From assembly GCF_030867145.1 (NCBI RefSeq), contig NC_134436.1, forward strand, positions 3,782,001 through 3,846,000: a stretch of DNA of 64,000 nucleotides. The letters are read 5' to 3'. The position numbers and the translations under genes are program-made. Under the pieces are notes generated by a model. That model saw only the letters and a list, made by a program, of their open reading frames with translations, ran no database searches and had not been told where the DNA came from. Below are positions 12,690-23,400 of this stretch, one piece after another (position 1 is the stretch's first letter; each line of letters begins with the position of its first letter). Source of the stretch: Opisthocomus hoazin (taxonomy: Eukaryota; Chordata; Aves; Opisthocomiformes; Opisthocomidae).

Positions 12690-13475
12690 CTCCAGTGCTG
12701 CAGAAGGCTTCTTTTTGAGTTCTTCACATTTTCGGAATTTGCAAATCTGGTGGCCAGTTTTGCGATTCCTACAACTGCTGCACTGCTCGCAGTTTATCCG
12801 TCTTCGGCAGGGCGGGCACATGCCACATCTTTTCCGTTTCTTTTTCCCCGAATTGATGGCAGATGCCAACTCATTCTGCATGGGATACTCTGCCAAGCCA
12901 GCCATATGGAGCGCGCTCTCTGCCAGAAACACGCCGGCAGGGGTCATAATGAAAAGGCCTGGGTTGATGGGAAAAGCCCCCAGGTAAGGAAAATCAGAGG
13001 GGCCGTTCATTGTCTCTGCAGCTGAGACTGCCTCCATGTCAGAGATACCAGTCCCGTGGTCGCTTGCTAGAGGAAGATGCTCCTGTACCACTCTTTTGAG
13101 CATTTCTGTTGACTGAGCAAACTGTTGTAGGGCGGTCTGTCCTTCTGAGGAGATCTCCGACACCCGGTCTAATTTGCTCAGCATACTAGAGATGTTTTTG
13201 TGCTTTGAGGTAGAATGACTTTTATCCACAGTCGCTTCGCTGCCATTAGCTAAGTGGTTGCCTTTCTCCGAATGTTCGCTTACCGAGCTGCTGCTACCAA
13301 AGGTGGAATAGTGGGAGAGTGGACGGGACTTCTTAAGACTTTTGTTCAAAGGTTCACTTATTATTCCACTTTTGTTCCTCCTCTCGGAGTTGACAGGGGG
13401 TTGAGAGTCATCTTGGTTATTTTTTTCCGTCTCTGGCTTGTTCCCAGTGTCTTGATGGGAGCCCGAATTTGACAT
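12690..13475 (-). CDS. CXXC5: CXXC5 main coding exon (residues 1-262)
   Basis: CXXC5/RINF is a nuclear CXXC zinc-finger protein that binds unmethylated CpG DNA. It also restrains Wnt signalling by binding Dishevelled and is linked to BMP and retinoid responses (family knowledge). Visible features: a conserved N-terminal block RRNKSGIISEPLNKS at 32-46; LQQFAQSTEMLKRVVQEHLP at 116-135; the hallmark segment FPYLGAFPINPGLFIMTPAG at 162-181; a basic stretch KKKRKR at 211-216, the likely nuclear signal; eight zinc-binding cysteines at 217, 220, 223, 229, 232, 235, 245 and 250; and the Dishevelled-binding KTxxxI motif at 239-244. The ATG at 13475 has A at -3 and follows an in-frame TAA 39 nt upstream (13512-13514), which fixes the start. 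The exon ends in GAG/GTAACC, phase 0. CXXC4 is excluded by the middle region and the Arg-rich spacer in the finger. The human protein is about 322 residues, so this one is shorter. Confidence 0.97.
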
Positions 13476-13619
13476 GGTGCCCGGAGCACAACAACAAGAC
13501 CAAATCCAAAATTAAAAAAAAAAAAAAAAAACAACCCCCAAAAACCCACCCCCAACACCAAAGCAAAGGACCCCCAAAGCCCTTCTGGTAGCACCAGCCC
13601 GCCAGCCACCAGGAAAAGC

Positions 13620-13637
13620 TCAGACGGGAATGCTCAT
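13620..13637 (-). other. Upstream ORF 3 in CXXC5 leader (5 codons)
   Basis: The ATG at 13637-13635 encodes MSIPV and then TGA at 13622-13620. It ends 144 nt before the CXXC5 start codon, enough distance for partial reinitiation. The start context is weak. Confidence 0.45.
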
Positions 13638-13675
13638 CAACGGGGCGTCTCCTCCAGTGTCGGCTGCAGAGGACT

Positions 13676-13726
13676 TCAGTCCGATCTCAGTGCAAAGACA
13701 TACTCTGCGGCTCTGGTACACAACAT
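13676..13726 (-). other. Upstream ORF 1 in CXXC5 leader (16 codons)
   Basis: The ATG at 13726-13724 opens a 16-residue frame, MLCTRAAEYVFALRSD, ending in TGA at 13678-13676, all within the inferred leader. The start context is weak (C at -3, T at +4), so leaky scanning is expected. Its reality depends on the inferred splice acceptor. Confidence 0.5.
13687..13701 (-). other. Upstream ORF 2 in CXXC5 leader (4 codons)
   Basis: The ATG at 13701-13699 encodes MSLH and then TGA. It overlaps uORF 1 in another frame. It has A at -3, the best context of the three uORFs. Confidence 0.45.
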
Positions 13727-14353
13727 GCGGCTCTGGAAGTAGAAAACAAAAGACAGTTAGCACTGGCAAGAGCCAACAGGCTTTTCGAAGCGGCTCCCCC
13801 TGCCATGAAAGTCTCAGTGCTGAGAACAAAGAAACTCCAGGGAACGGACCTTGGTGGAGATCCGTTCCACTGCTCTTTAAAAGGGTCACCATCCAGACAG
13901 AAACGGGGGGTCACTAGGGAAGTCCTGGCCTGGTAGCAACGGCACTCTGATGCTTAAAGGCTCTCTGTGCCTAGCTTTCCTCCCCCAGGGACTGCTGCCC
14001 CAAGGAAGTCATGGGGTTCATCTCCTGCTCCATTCTACCAGCATGCAGCCCCCACGCCGGATGGGACCATGGGCGCCCACAGGATGCCCCCTGTCCAGCA
14101 GCTGGAGCTCACACGAGGGGCACCCGGTCCCCAGGCTGCAGCCGCTCATGTCCCCCCAGCTGGGTGCCACGGAGGCAGCAGGTTGCAGGGCTGCGTCCCA
14201 GGTCCCACAGTTCCACATCCCTGGATGATGCTGCTCACCCAGCTCAGGCTAGGTTGCACCCCTCACCCTCCTCCTCCTCCTCGACCCTTGTCCCCAGGCC
14301 AGCACCGAACACCAGTGCTGGGCAGGGGAAGGAAGCCACACAGGCAGCTGCAA

Positions 14354-14589
14354 GCATCTACCTCCAAGCCACACAGGGAGCCACAGTGTCCACCTCCAAA
14401 CCACACCAAGAGCTGCAGTGTCCACCTTCAAGTCCCATACAGAGCTGCAGCATCCACCTCTGAGCCCCTGTAGCATCCACCTCCAAACCCCACAGGGAGC
14501 TGCAACACCCACTTCCAAGCTCCATGAGGAGCCGCAGTGTCCACCTTTGGACCCCACAGGGAGCCACAGCCTCCACCTCCACAAGCCCC
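14354..14589. repeat. Minisatellite, 32-bp unit, about 7 copies
   Basis: Units start with CCACCTCCAA or a close variant and contain CACAGGGAGCYRCAGTGT. Most are 32 bp and one is shortened to 23 bp. The array lies about 0.6 kb upstream of the CXXC5 leader acceptor. It generates repetitive reading frames on both strands that are not genes. Confidence 0.85.
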
Positions 14590-15689
14590 AGTGCTGACCT
14601 CCTGCCATGCCCTGGTATGCCCTGCCCTCACGCCCACCGCCTGCAGGCTCTGGCAGAGGCAGGGGCTCAGCAGCAATGGCAAGACACCCCCCTTGGCATC
14701 GTTCCCTGAAGAAGGGGCGATGCCACTGTCCCTGGGGCAGCTCTGGGGCAGCTGGGCCCAGTGTGGCTGCAACCACTTGTTGTGAAATTCCTCCTCCTCC
14801 CTCCTGAGCACGCACCCAGCACGCACGCACGCACAGGCACCGCCGGAGTAATCAGGCTTTAGAGGAGAAAAGCTGCAGGGCTTAGTGGAGCAGGAACCCG
14901 CGTCCCCACCCCAGCAGCAGCTGGGGGAGGGCAGTGCTGGGGGGACGCCCCTTGCCTACCCTGTCCCTCCAGCTCAGCTGTCCCGGCAGCCTCCTCTCCA
15001 ACGTCCAGGCAGGGATGTGGCCACACGCAGAAAGCTCTGCTGGAACCCTTGCTCCTGCCCAGGGGTGACGCAGCGAGCGAGGGGCATCGCTGCACCCTCT
15101 GTACCCCGCTCCCGCCCATGCGCCACTGTTCATGTCCTCTTTGTCACAGCCAAGCCACGATGCAACCCCAGCAACCCCACTACAGCCCAGGACCCCTCCC
15201 CACAAACACATCTCTGCAGCCAAGCTGCGGGCATCGCTGCTAAAATGCTGACGGGGGCAAGGTCCCCGCGCCAACCACCACGGTACTGGCAGAGGAAGTC
15301 AGCCCGTCTCACCCCGGTGCCAGAGCCGGCTCGCCTGTGGAGAAACCCCCCCGCCCTCACGCTAAAAACCGCTTGCTTCAGCTGCTGCGGGATTTAAGAT
15401 GCAGCGTGGATCGATGCAGGGCTCGGGTTCCAGCCTGGAGCTTGCCAGGCCACGTGGGGAGGGAGGGCTGCAGCAGCAGGACAGACTGCCCTTCCCTGAC
15501 CATCGTGGTCCACACCAGGCAGGGTGATGTTGGGTGGTGGCGAGGCTGGGGTGCACCCTAAATGGGTGCTGGGGTGCTGGAAGGGTGGGTGAGCCGCTGT
15601 TGTGCAGCTGGGGCACCCATCCTCAGCTGCCAGAGAGGCCGGGGACCCATCCCTGGAGGCGTTAGGACAGGTCACACCTTAACGCCAAA

Positions 15690-15850
15690 AGCAACGGGTG
15701 CTGGGGCCGGAGCGGGGAGCGCGGCAGGAAAAGCACCGGACGGGAGGATGTGAGATAAAGCTGCCCGGCGGCATTATCTCGCGCCCGCCTGCGGCTGCCT
15801 TTCCTGCGGCCCTGCGCCTCTTCCGCCCCGCGGTGCAGCAGCCCTGCTCA
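15690..15850. promoter_or_regulatory. CpG-rich candidate enhancer with inverted GATA pair
   Basis: AGATAA at 15753-15758 and TTATCT at 15774-15779 form an inverted pair of GATA sites 15 bp apart. GGAA (ETS-type) cores and several CpGs lie nearby. The segment is about 2 kb upstream of the leader acceptor. CXXC5 is known as a retinoid-induced myeloid factor, so a haematopoietic element would make sense, but such short motifs are common by chance. Confidence 0.3.
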
Positions 15851-16794
15851 GCCACCGAGCAGGGAGCCAAGCGCCGGGCTGCATCACCCCAGCCTCACGT
15901 CGCAACCCCTGAGCCGCAGTGCTGCTGTGGTGTTAACCGGGGGTCTCCAGACACGACCGGGACTGCGCCTCGCATCGCTCTGACAAAGAGCCCGAGTCGT
16001 GCCTGCGTGAGCTCGCTGCCACCCAAGGGGTCCCCCCCAGCCCCATGGCACAGGACATCAGAGTCCGGGTGCCGAAGAGGGGAGGACACCGGCTGGTGGC
16101 ATGCCGTGACTGCCATCTCCATCAGTTCACATCTCCCTCCGTAACCAGCCACACCGGCCAGCCTTCCCCAGCTGGCTTGGGCAGGCAGCTTCCCACTGGT
16201 CCCACCCTGCCACATGAACTGGGTGCCAGCAGCCCCGAGCCCCTGCCAGTCACAGTCTCCTCCGACCGGGGCTAATGGCCACAGAGCCTGGAGCACGGAC
16301 CCCCGGCACCCATTGCTGCGGGGGGTGGCACTGCGGGACAAGGCCACCCCGGCACACCCGGTGCAGCTGGGGTGTCAGCCATGGGGACAAGGGGCACACC
16401 ACCGTGTCCTCTCTCAGCGCCAGTGGCGCAAGGCAGTGCCCAGCTGCCAGCACCGGGTGCTGTGCCGAGCCGTGCCGCCACCGCACAATCCCGCCATTGT
16501 CCCGGCCGCCGCTCTGCCTCCGCCAGCTCCCACCATCTGCAACCGCCCGGCGCTGCCCTCCGGCCCCCCGGGGCCACGCTCCGCCGCAGCGGCAGGTACC
16601 AGGCACCACTGCCACGCCAGGAGGGACGGGTCTGTCCCCACGCTGTCTTCCCTCCAGGGACTCCAGTACTTGCTTGCTGTGGGTTGCTGGGCTAATCTGC
16701 GCAAAGGGGGTGCCACCCCCCGACCCTGACACCGTGGGACCACGCAGCGCAGCAGACATCTCAGCTGCTCCTCGCCAGCCTCTGCCCGGCCGCG

Positions 16795-16870
16795 TCGCTA
16801 ATTGCAAGCAGGGGGAGGAATTAATGATCTTAATCCCTTCTTTATGATTGACCTGAGTAAAGACCGTGAG
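16795..16870. promoter_or_regulatory. Candidate conserved non-coding block
   Basis: A short AT-richer segment with several TAAT homeodomain-type cores (GGAATTAATGATCTTAAT) interrupts GC-rich sequence. Composition is the only evidence. Confidence 0.2.
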
Positions 16871-19800
16871 GGCCCCCCCCGTCCCATTTCTGCCCCTTTT
16901 CCGGCCCCCATCCCCTGGGGAAGGCGCTGAGCAGCGTCACCTGGGTCCCTGTCAGAAGGTGCTTAGTCCCGGCCGTGGCATTACGGGGCACGTGATGGGC
17001 TCCCTCGCCCGGGTCTTTGCACCGGGCAGCTTAGCAGCCTGGAGGGATGCCAGGGTTCAAGGGGACACCACAAGGTCGGGAGGCCCCAACCCACACCCAA
17101 GGGGTTCCCAGCCCTTTACAGAACCCTGGTCCTCCCCCTGCAGCCTCCCTGGCAGGTACAGGCTGAGCCCACAGAGTCTGAAAGCTGGGTGCCCCAGGGG
17201 CTCAAGTGACCAGTGAGCTACAGCACACACGCAAGGGTGTCACCCGCTTCGCCCTTCCCGCTCCCACCAAGACCCATTTCCATGGGTCACCCTAAAAACC
17301 TGCCCCTGCCAGCCCGGGATGCTCAGCTGGGGAGAGGCAGCAGGGCTCTCCCGTGGTCTGGGGGGTAGAAAGGGAGCCCGACCCAGCCCCAGGGCTCTCC
17401 GCTTCCCAGTACCCCCCCCCAGGAGCTCAGCCCAGAACCGCCCTGCATCCCCCTTCTCTCTGCCCCGGGGCTCCCTGCATCCCAGCACACAGGCTGACCT
17501 CAGGGACCATGCTGCAATAGTCCTAACAACTCCAAAAACAACAAAGGTTGCAAAAGGATCTCTGGTGGTCCAGCACTTGCAGAAACCATTGCCAGCTGAT
17601 GGACTGAGAGTCTCCCTGATTGCGGGCACCATTTACCGTCAGAGGGGAGCAGGAGAGAAGCTTTGCTTCTCGTAAAAAAATGACAAGCTGCGATTTCCAG
17701 CCCGCTCCTCTGTGTTATTTCACTGCATCGCTGGAAAGCCATCAGCTCCTGCCGACGTAAAAAGTCTCATCTTCGAGAAAGAACTTCTGCTTTCCTTTAA
17801 TTTTAAATAAATCACCCTCCTCCCAGAAAAGCCGCCGGTCGGTCAGCCATGCACAGACACAGCCATAAAGGGAGAAGAAAGAAGCAAAGCCAAAGCTGAG
17901 CTGCTCCCAGGCTCCGAAGACAAAGGGAGAAAATAAAAGTTCAGCTTTTTTCTAATCCCTGGGTGCTGGGTGGGCACCGGGGGCAGTGGCTTTGTCTGCC
18001 CGGAGCAGACAGAGGACGAGGACGGAAGGGACCCCGGCATCTTTTCAGCCTCGAGAAAGGAGGTAATTGTCCCCTACTCTGGGTTTTTGTCCCTGCTTCC
18101 TCCTCCTCGCCACATGGCCGCCCACCCAGCACAGCCCCCCCCTCCCCAGCAAAGCCCTGGTGATGGACGGACAAACAGATGGACAGATGGACAGACTCAA
18201 CTGCGCCACAGGCAGACCTAAGGAGGACACCCACCACTGGTACTTGCTCCTCTCCAAGGCATCCCAGGAAGGGTGTAGGTCAAGGGAGGCCGCAGCTGGA
18301 TGTACCTTCCCAGCTGGAGGTACCACTCGCAGCTCCAGAGGGGGGCCAGAGGTGGGCCCCATGCTCCTCAACCACCCTGGCCAACAGCCATGGACAGGAC
18401 CTCGGGATGGCCAGGACTGCAGGGCCATGGGTGGTGCGAGTGATGCCTGGGGAGTCCCAAGACACCCTCGAAGCATCCTGGTGTCTGAAACACACCCTGG
18501 GATGAGAAAAATCAGCAACTAGAACAGGACCACTGCCCTGTAAGCATCATCATGGGTCAGAGGGTCCAGCTGCAACCCAGGATAAAGGCTCAGGAGAACA
18601 AGCACCACCAGAACAGGGTTCAAAGCAGCTCCAACCCCAGGGCCACAACACCCAACTCTGCTCCCAGGTACCCAGTTTCCACAGCTCAGTCAAACCTGCT
18701 GCTCCCTCCACCAGGTGACACAGGTCAACTGAAAGTTGATGGTGATGTCTGATCACAGCCTCATGGACCAGCAGTCAGGCAGCAGGCATCAGACCAAAGG
18801 GCTACTGGACCTCTCCAACCATACAAGGAAGCACAATCAAGTCTTGAGCTGCTGGGGACTCAGCCAGGCAAGACAGGGACTGCTGGCAGGGCAGAGACCC
18901 ATGGCACCATCACCCCTGGACTGCTGCTTCTGCCAAAGCCACATGGCGAAACAAGGTGAAACAAGACAGAAATCCAGCCACAACCTCCCAAGGCTGAATA
19001 TCCCTGCAGGACACCCATTCAGTGAGAACACGGTGCCTGATAACCAGGCACAGGCACCCTGAGGCAAAGACAAGGACATCCTTCACCTATGTTGTTTGCA
19101 AGCCATCATCTCTGTCAACCCAACAGCCCCCAAGCTCTGCTCTTCGAATTCATCCTCCCCAAAACTGGTCCAGCCAGAAGATCGACTCCAGGATGATCCA
19201 TGGAAGTTACCATCACCCACTACATTTTCTCCAGACATCAACAGAGGACGCCCAGGCCTGGGGGAGGTTCAGGCAGTGTTGTAAATGCTAAGCATCACCC
19301 TGGGCGTTTGCAGGTTAACAAGTCAGAGGAATGACGGGTCGCCAGATGGGCAACTCGCATGGAGATAGTTCATCTCCCGTGCTCCAGAACATCCTTCAAA
19401 GGGCCAGTTGTGGCAGCCGCTCTGCTCATCTCTGCTGCCGAGATGGCACTGAGGGACGTTAAGAAGCCAACTCCTGAATTAAAAAGGCTATGGAAGATTA
19501 AATCCAGCATCTGGAGTTAGCCCTGGAAGCAGATGGCGAATCATCATGGCACGCAGTGTGGCTTTCACCCGTCTCCTCCTTGCAGGCAGCCACTCTGCTC
19601 TGGTGGAGCAGCTCTGGACACACACACAGCCTGGCCAGCAAGGGCCAGAGCCAAGCCCTGCCAGGCACATCCTCCACGGACAGTGAGATGGGGCCATGCC
19701 ACCATTCTGCAGACGTCCAACTGAGTAGGCAGAAGGTGATGGCACCTCCCCAGGTGGGCTCCCTATGCCAGGGCTGCAGCAAAGGCTGTGGGCTTCCCAA

Positions 19801-20139
19801 CCCACCAGCACACCGTGCCAGCACGGCACAGCCATGCAGGGATGCCTGATTCGGGCAAACGCACCCATGCAAGGCAGAGCCTATCACCAACGTGCCCTGG
19901 ACTTCCAAGGAGGTCACCACCGCAGAGAGGACAAGGATGTCCCCACGGACACCACCGCCTCCATGCATATTCTGAAACCTCACCCTGCAGCTGGCCCCGT
20001 GCACACCCTGCCTTGCTGGCGAGCTGCGGTGCCAGCACCGCCAGAGCCACCACCATGGGGACCAACCTGCGCCAGGCCATCCCACACCACCGAGCTGGGA
20101 AACGTGGCTGCGTCGTGCCTCCGCGGGGTGGTGGTGACG

Positions 20140-20270
20140 GATTAAGGAGTCTTAAATGTCAGACGACCAGGCGCTCCCTGGAAATCCACTTATCTCCGCT
20201 GCCACTCGGAGCGGCCGGAGCCGGGCGGTTATGGAGATAACGCGATTTGAAGCGTCCACCCGAGCATTGC
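20140..20270. promoter_or_regulatory. Candidate regulatory block with two GATA sites
   Basis: CTTATCT at 20189-20195 and AGATAA at 20235-20240 are inverted GATA motifs in a unique, CpG-containing segment. The arrangement resembles the element at 15.7 kb. Function is inferred only from motifs. Confidence 0.25.
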
Positions 20271-21059
20271 AGCGCTGCGGGTGCCCTGCGGACAATGCCA
20301 GGCACCTCCTCCCCTCCTCCGCTCGCCCAGCTGCTGCCCAGAGAGCCGGGTGACGGCCACGCTGCTCAGCCCGGGGGCTGCACCCACCTGCGCCACCCCC
20401 ACCCCCCCCCAGTTCGCCGGGACGAGGGAAGCTTGGCAGCGTCACCTCCCCGTGCTCATCCATCCCCCTTGTGCCAAAGCTGTGCCAATTCGCTGCCCAA
20501 ATCCTAAAACGACTGTAACTAAAACCCACCAGATTGAGCCTCGGGAAGGCCCCCCCCTCCTCCCCGCTTCTCCCCCCCCCTCCAAATGGGATTGAACAGA
20601 TCTGTGTTCGCACGAGCCCAGCTCGCAGCCAAGCAGCATCTGACATTCACGCGCCGTGGCATGGCTCTCTGCCGCTCGCCCACTCCCCCCCGGCTTGGCA
20701 TCGCCCTGCCAAACGCTGCCCTCCTGTAGATGAGGTATCACTCACAGCCCAGCAGAATCCCCCTGCCCTCTCCAAAGCCCCCCCAGATCCTCCCGGAGGG
20801 ACCCCAGCTCTTTGGGCCAGCCAGTCCCCAGTGTGTCTCCCACCGAGGGAGGTCCCCAAGGTGATTTCATGGCTGTGACGTTCGGGAGACAGGCTTAATG
20901 ACCCAAGGGCATTGGGGCCAGGTGGACGGGGGGGCAGGAGCTGCCCAGGAGCACATGCCAGCAGCAACAGGCATCCCAGCAAGAGCCCTGAGAGCCACCA
21001 CAAAAGGCTGCAGGGGACCCAGGCAAGGCTTTGCCCCAGAAGACCCACAGACAGCGTGC

Positions 21060-21235
21060 TGAGGCCGAGCTAAAGACGTGTGAATTGCTCCTGTTAACAG
21101 ATGGGGCGATTACAGTGTAAATTACTTGGGGTCTAAGCAATAACCAGGTCATGGAGAGGCCGATCAACAGGCACAGAGCCCTGAGAAGTTAATTAAAAAT
21201 AAGAAAAAAGTTGTAGGCACAACTGCATGGGAATA
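21060..21235. promoter_or_regulatory. Candidate conserved non-coding block
   Basis: This is a unique, AT-richer segment with TGTAAATTAC, GTTAATTAAAAAT and similar cores, standing out from the GC-rich surroundings. It has no coding potential. Confidence 0.2.
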
Positions 21236-23129
21236 TTTGATGGCGAAGAGCCCCAAATCCATCAGTGCCACCTCCAAGTGCCACCTCCAGTGGCGCACAA
21301 ATCCATTAGTGCCACCTCCAGGAGCCGCCCCAGCTCAGAGAGTTCCCCTCGTGCTCCCAGCTCTCTCAAAGTGCCATCCCTCCACATCTCACCAAGCAAC
21401 TCCGCGGTGGCAGAGCACAAACCAGGCGGCTGCCCCGGATCTCAGAAGAGCTGGCAGTGGGAAGGGCCAGTGCACCCATGCCAGCACTTATGTTGTCGTC
21501 ACCACCGGTGAGTAAGAAGCACGCTGGCAGTGGGAGCGCGTACTCGAGAGCGCTGGTGCCAGCTCACTGCATTTGAGTTTGGTCATTAGTGGGTGCTGGG
21601 ACCTCATGGTCCTTAGTGATGAGACCACCCCACCTGCAGGGTGGCTAGCACCTCGATGCCTGTGCCTCATGGACCAAGCGAGCGCAGGGAAGCAAGGTAG
21701 GACTGTGCAAGCGAGGGTGCGGCGAGAACCCAGCTTGGCCACTCACCCCTGTCCAGGCTGCAGAAGATACTGGCATGCGAGAAGCATCTTTGCTACTCAC
21801 ACCAAGAACACCCCAGAGGGCTGGGTCCCTGCTGCTTCCACACTGGTGGGATTAAGGTGTGTGATGCCCCCCAAGCCCCCCACGAGTGCCCGCTCCTGAA
21901 GGCAGCTGCTTTGAAGGAATCGCTTTTACTGCCAGAAAGGCAGCGGCACCATCGGAAAGCCGCTGGGGTCTGCAAATGGCAGCTATTGACAGATGTCTAA
22001 GAGGACAGCAAATAATCCCGTCTTCCTCTGGGAGGATTCGGGTCGCCCTCGCCCTCGCCAGGGGTTTATCCATTGTCTAGATCTGTCGGCGGTTGTTATT
22101 TTTGGTCAGCACCACATTTTTCTTGGCCTCATTGGTAGGGGAAAAATAGGAGGAAGAAGAAAAAGGGGAGGAAGGCTGCTTGGCCAGGGCTTGGCGGCGG
22201 GAAGAAGACCAGTTCACCTTTGGGAAGGGGCAGTGGGCAGCCCTCAGGACTCTGGGTCGATCTCCTCCCAGTCCCACAGCCTTGCTGAGCACAGCCAAAA
22301 CTTGCCGCAGCGATGGCGCTTGCTGGCCCAGGCATCCCAGCCTCCTCTGGTGCCTAGGGGAACTGCTCCCACTAAGCCCAGTGGACCAGAGAGGTTTGAG
22401 AGGTTTTGAGGGACAGGTCTTGCTACCCAGCTGCCAGCACCCTCCTCTGCATGCAGCAGTCGGGGTTGTCTCCAGCAGCAAATGAAAGCACAGGGGAGTT
22501 CCGGCAGCAACGGGCAAACCCTCCCCGCTGCCAGCACCATCCCAAGCCCTGTCTGCAGACCCACACGTTCCTCAAGTCCATCTATATGGGCCGAAAAAAC
22601 ACTGAGGAGCCTCATAAAGGCAGGTGTGTGAACTGCCCTGACCCTCCTGGACTGTGGACCCCCATCCCTCACACTTCATCCCCAGCACTGTGGTATCCCA
22701 GGCAGCAGGCAATCCCCTCTGGCAGGTTCCATTCTCCTCGATGGCTTGGGCTCACCAGCGCGGCAGGACGCGGCTCAGCCAACCACCGGGATCCGCACCC
22801 ATCCCTCCAAGCCGGGTACAACAGGAGGTGTGGGCAGAGCTGGGGTAAGAGACATTCAAGAGTTCCTAGGGAGAAGATGCACAGCCATGCCCACAGACTT
22901 TGCATGTCTCCCCATCTACCCGGCAGCGACTCGGGGAGCATCCCTGCTCACCGGCAAGGCAGGGCTTGCCATCCTTCTGTGCATCGCCTTTCCACCGACG
23001 CTCGGTCTGCCTGTGAAGCTCAAAGACAATAAAAAGCTGCCTCCCGCTCAACGAGCTTTCGCTCCTGCAAGAGATGGAGGGCATGTTGCACAAAACCACC
23101 TCTCCTGAGCTTTCCCCGCACTCAGCGCC

Positions 23130-23400
23130 GCTTGTCATTCAAGCAAACCCCGTGGCCTTTAAGCTGCCAAGGTACCAGAGCTGCTCCGGAATCGGAGTTC
23201 GCTCGGCTCCTGCCCTGGAGCAAGGAATCTGAAACACTGCCACTGGAAACGAAACAGAGCATCCGTCATTTTACTTGCCAGGAATATATCCAGCCCCCAA
23301 AAAAAGAAATACTGCCTGCTAAAGAGCCAGCAACAAAAACCCTCAATTTCACCGGTGAAGCAGAGCCCAGCATTTCCACTTGGGTCTGATTCTCTGCCGA
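23130..23400. promoter_or_regulatory. Candidate conserved non-coding block
   Basis: This unique stretch of balanced composition includes CpGs, GGAATATATCC and AAACGAAAC cores. It is not part of any repeat recognised here. Conservation is suspected, not tested. Confidence 0.15.

Larger units (their letters stand above)
13476..13732 (-). other. CXXC5: CXXC5 5' leader within the coding exon, with splice acceptor
   Basis: The 257 nt upstream of the start codon are bounded by a textbook 3' splice site. It has a perfect CTAAC branch motif (branch A at 13757, 24 nt from the junction), the pyrimidine tract TTTTGTTTTCTACTTCCAG, and an exon start at 13732. This implies at least one non-coding exon further right. 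The leader contains three short upstream ORFs (separate entries), several G-runs and a run of 18 T (13514-13531) about 40 nt before the start codon. No other ATG lies between the last uORF and the main start. Confidence 0.75.

Noticed and set aside
12690..13475. Assignment to CXXC4 (IDAX) instead of CXXC5
   Set aside because: The middle segment FPYLGAFPINPGLFIMTPAG, the Arg-rich spacer CRRRINCEQC and the N-terminal RRNKSGIISEPLNKS are CXXC5-specific as far as I recall.
13476..13531. T18 tract before the start codon as a second splice acceptor
   Set aside because: No AG occurs between the tract and the ATG, so using it would remove the start codon. The acceptor at 13732/13733 is far better.
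13361..13609. Minus-strand frame with a Phe-rich hydrophobic stretch overlapping the CXXC5 start
   Set aside because: The hydrophobic run is the T18 homopolymer translated in another frame. It overlaps the real CXXC5 frame.
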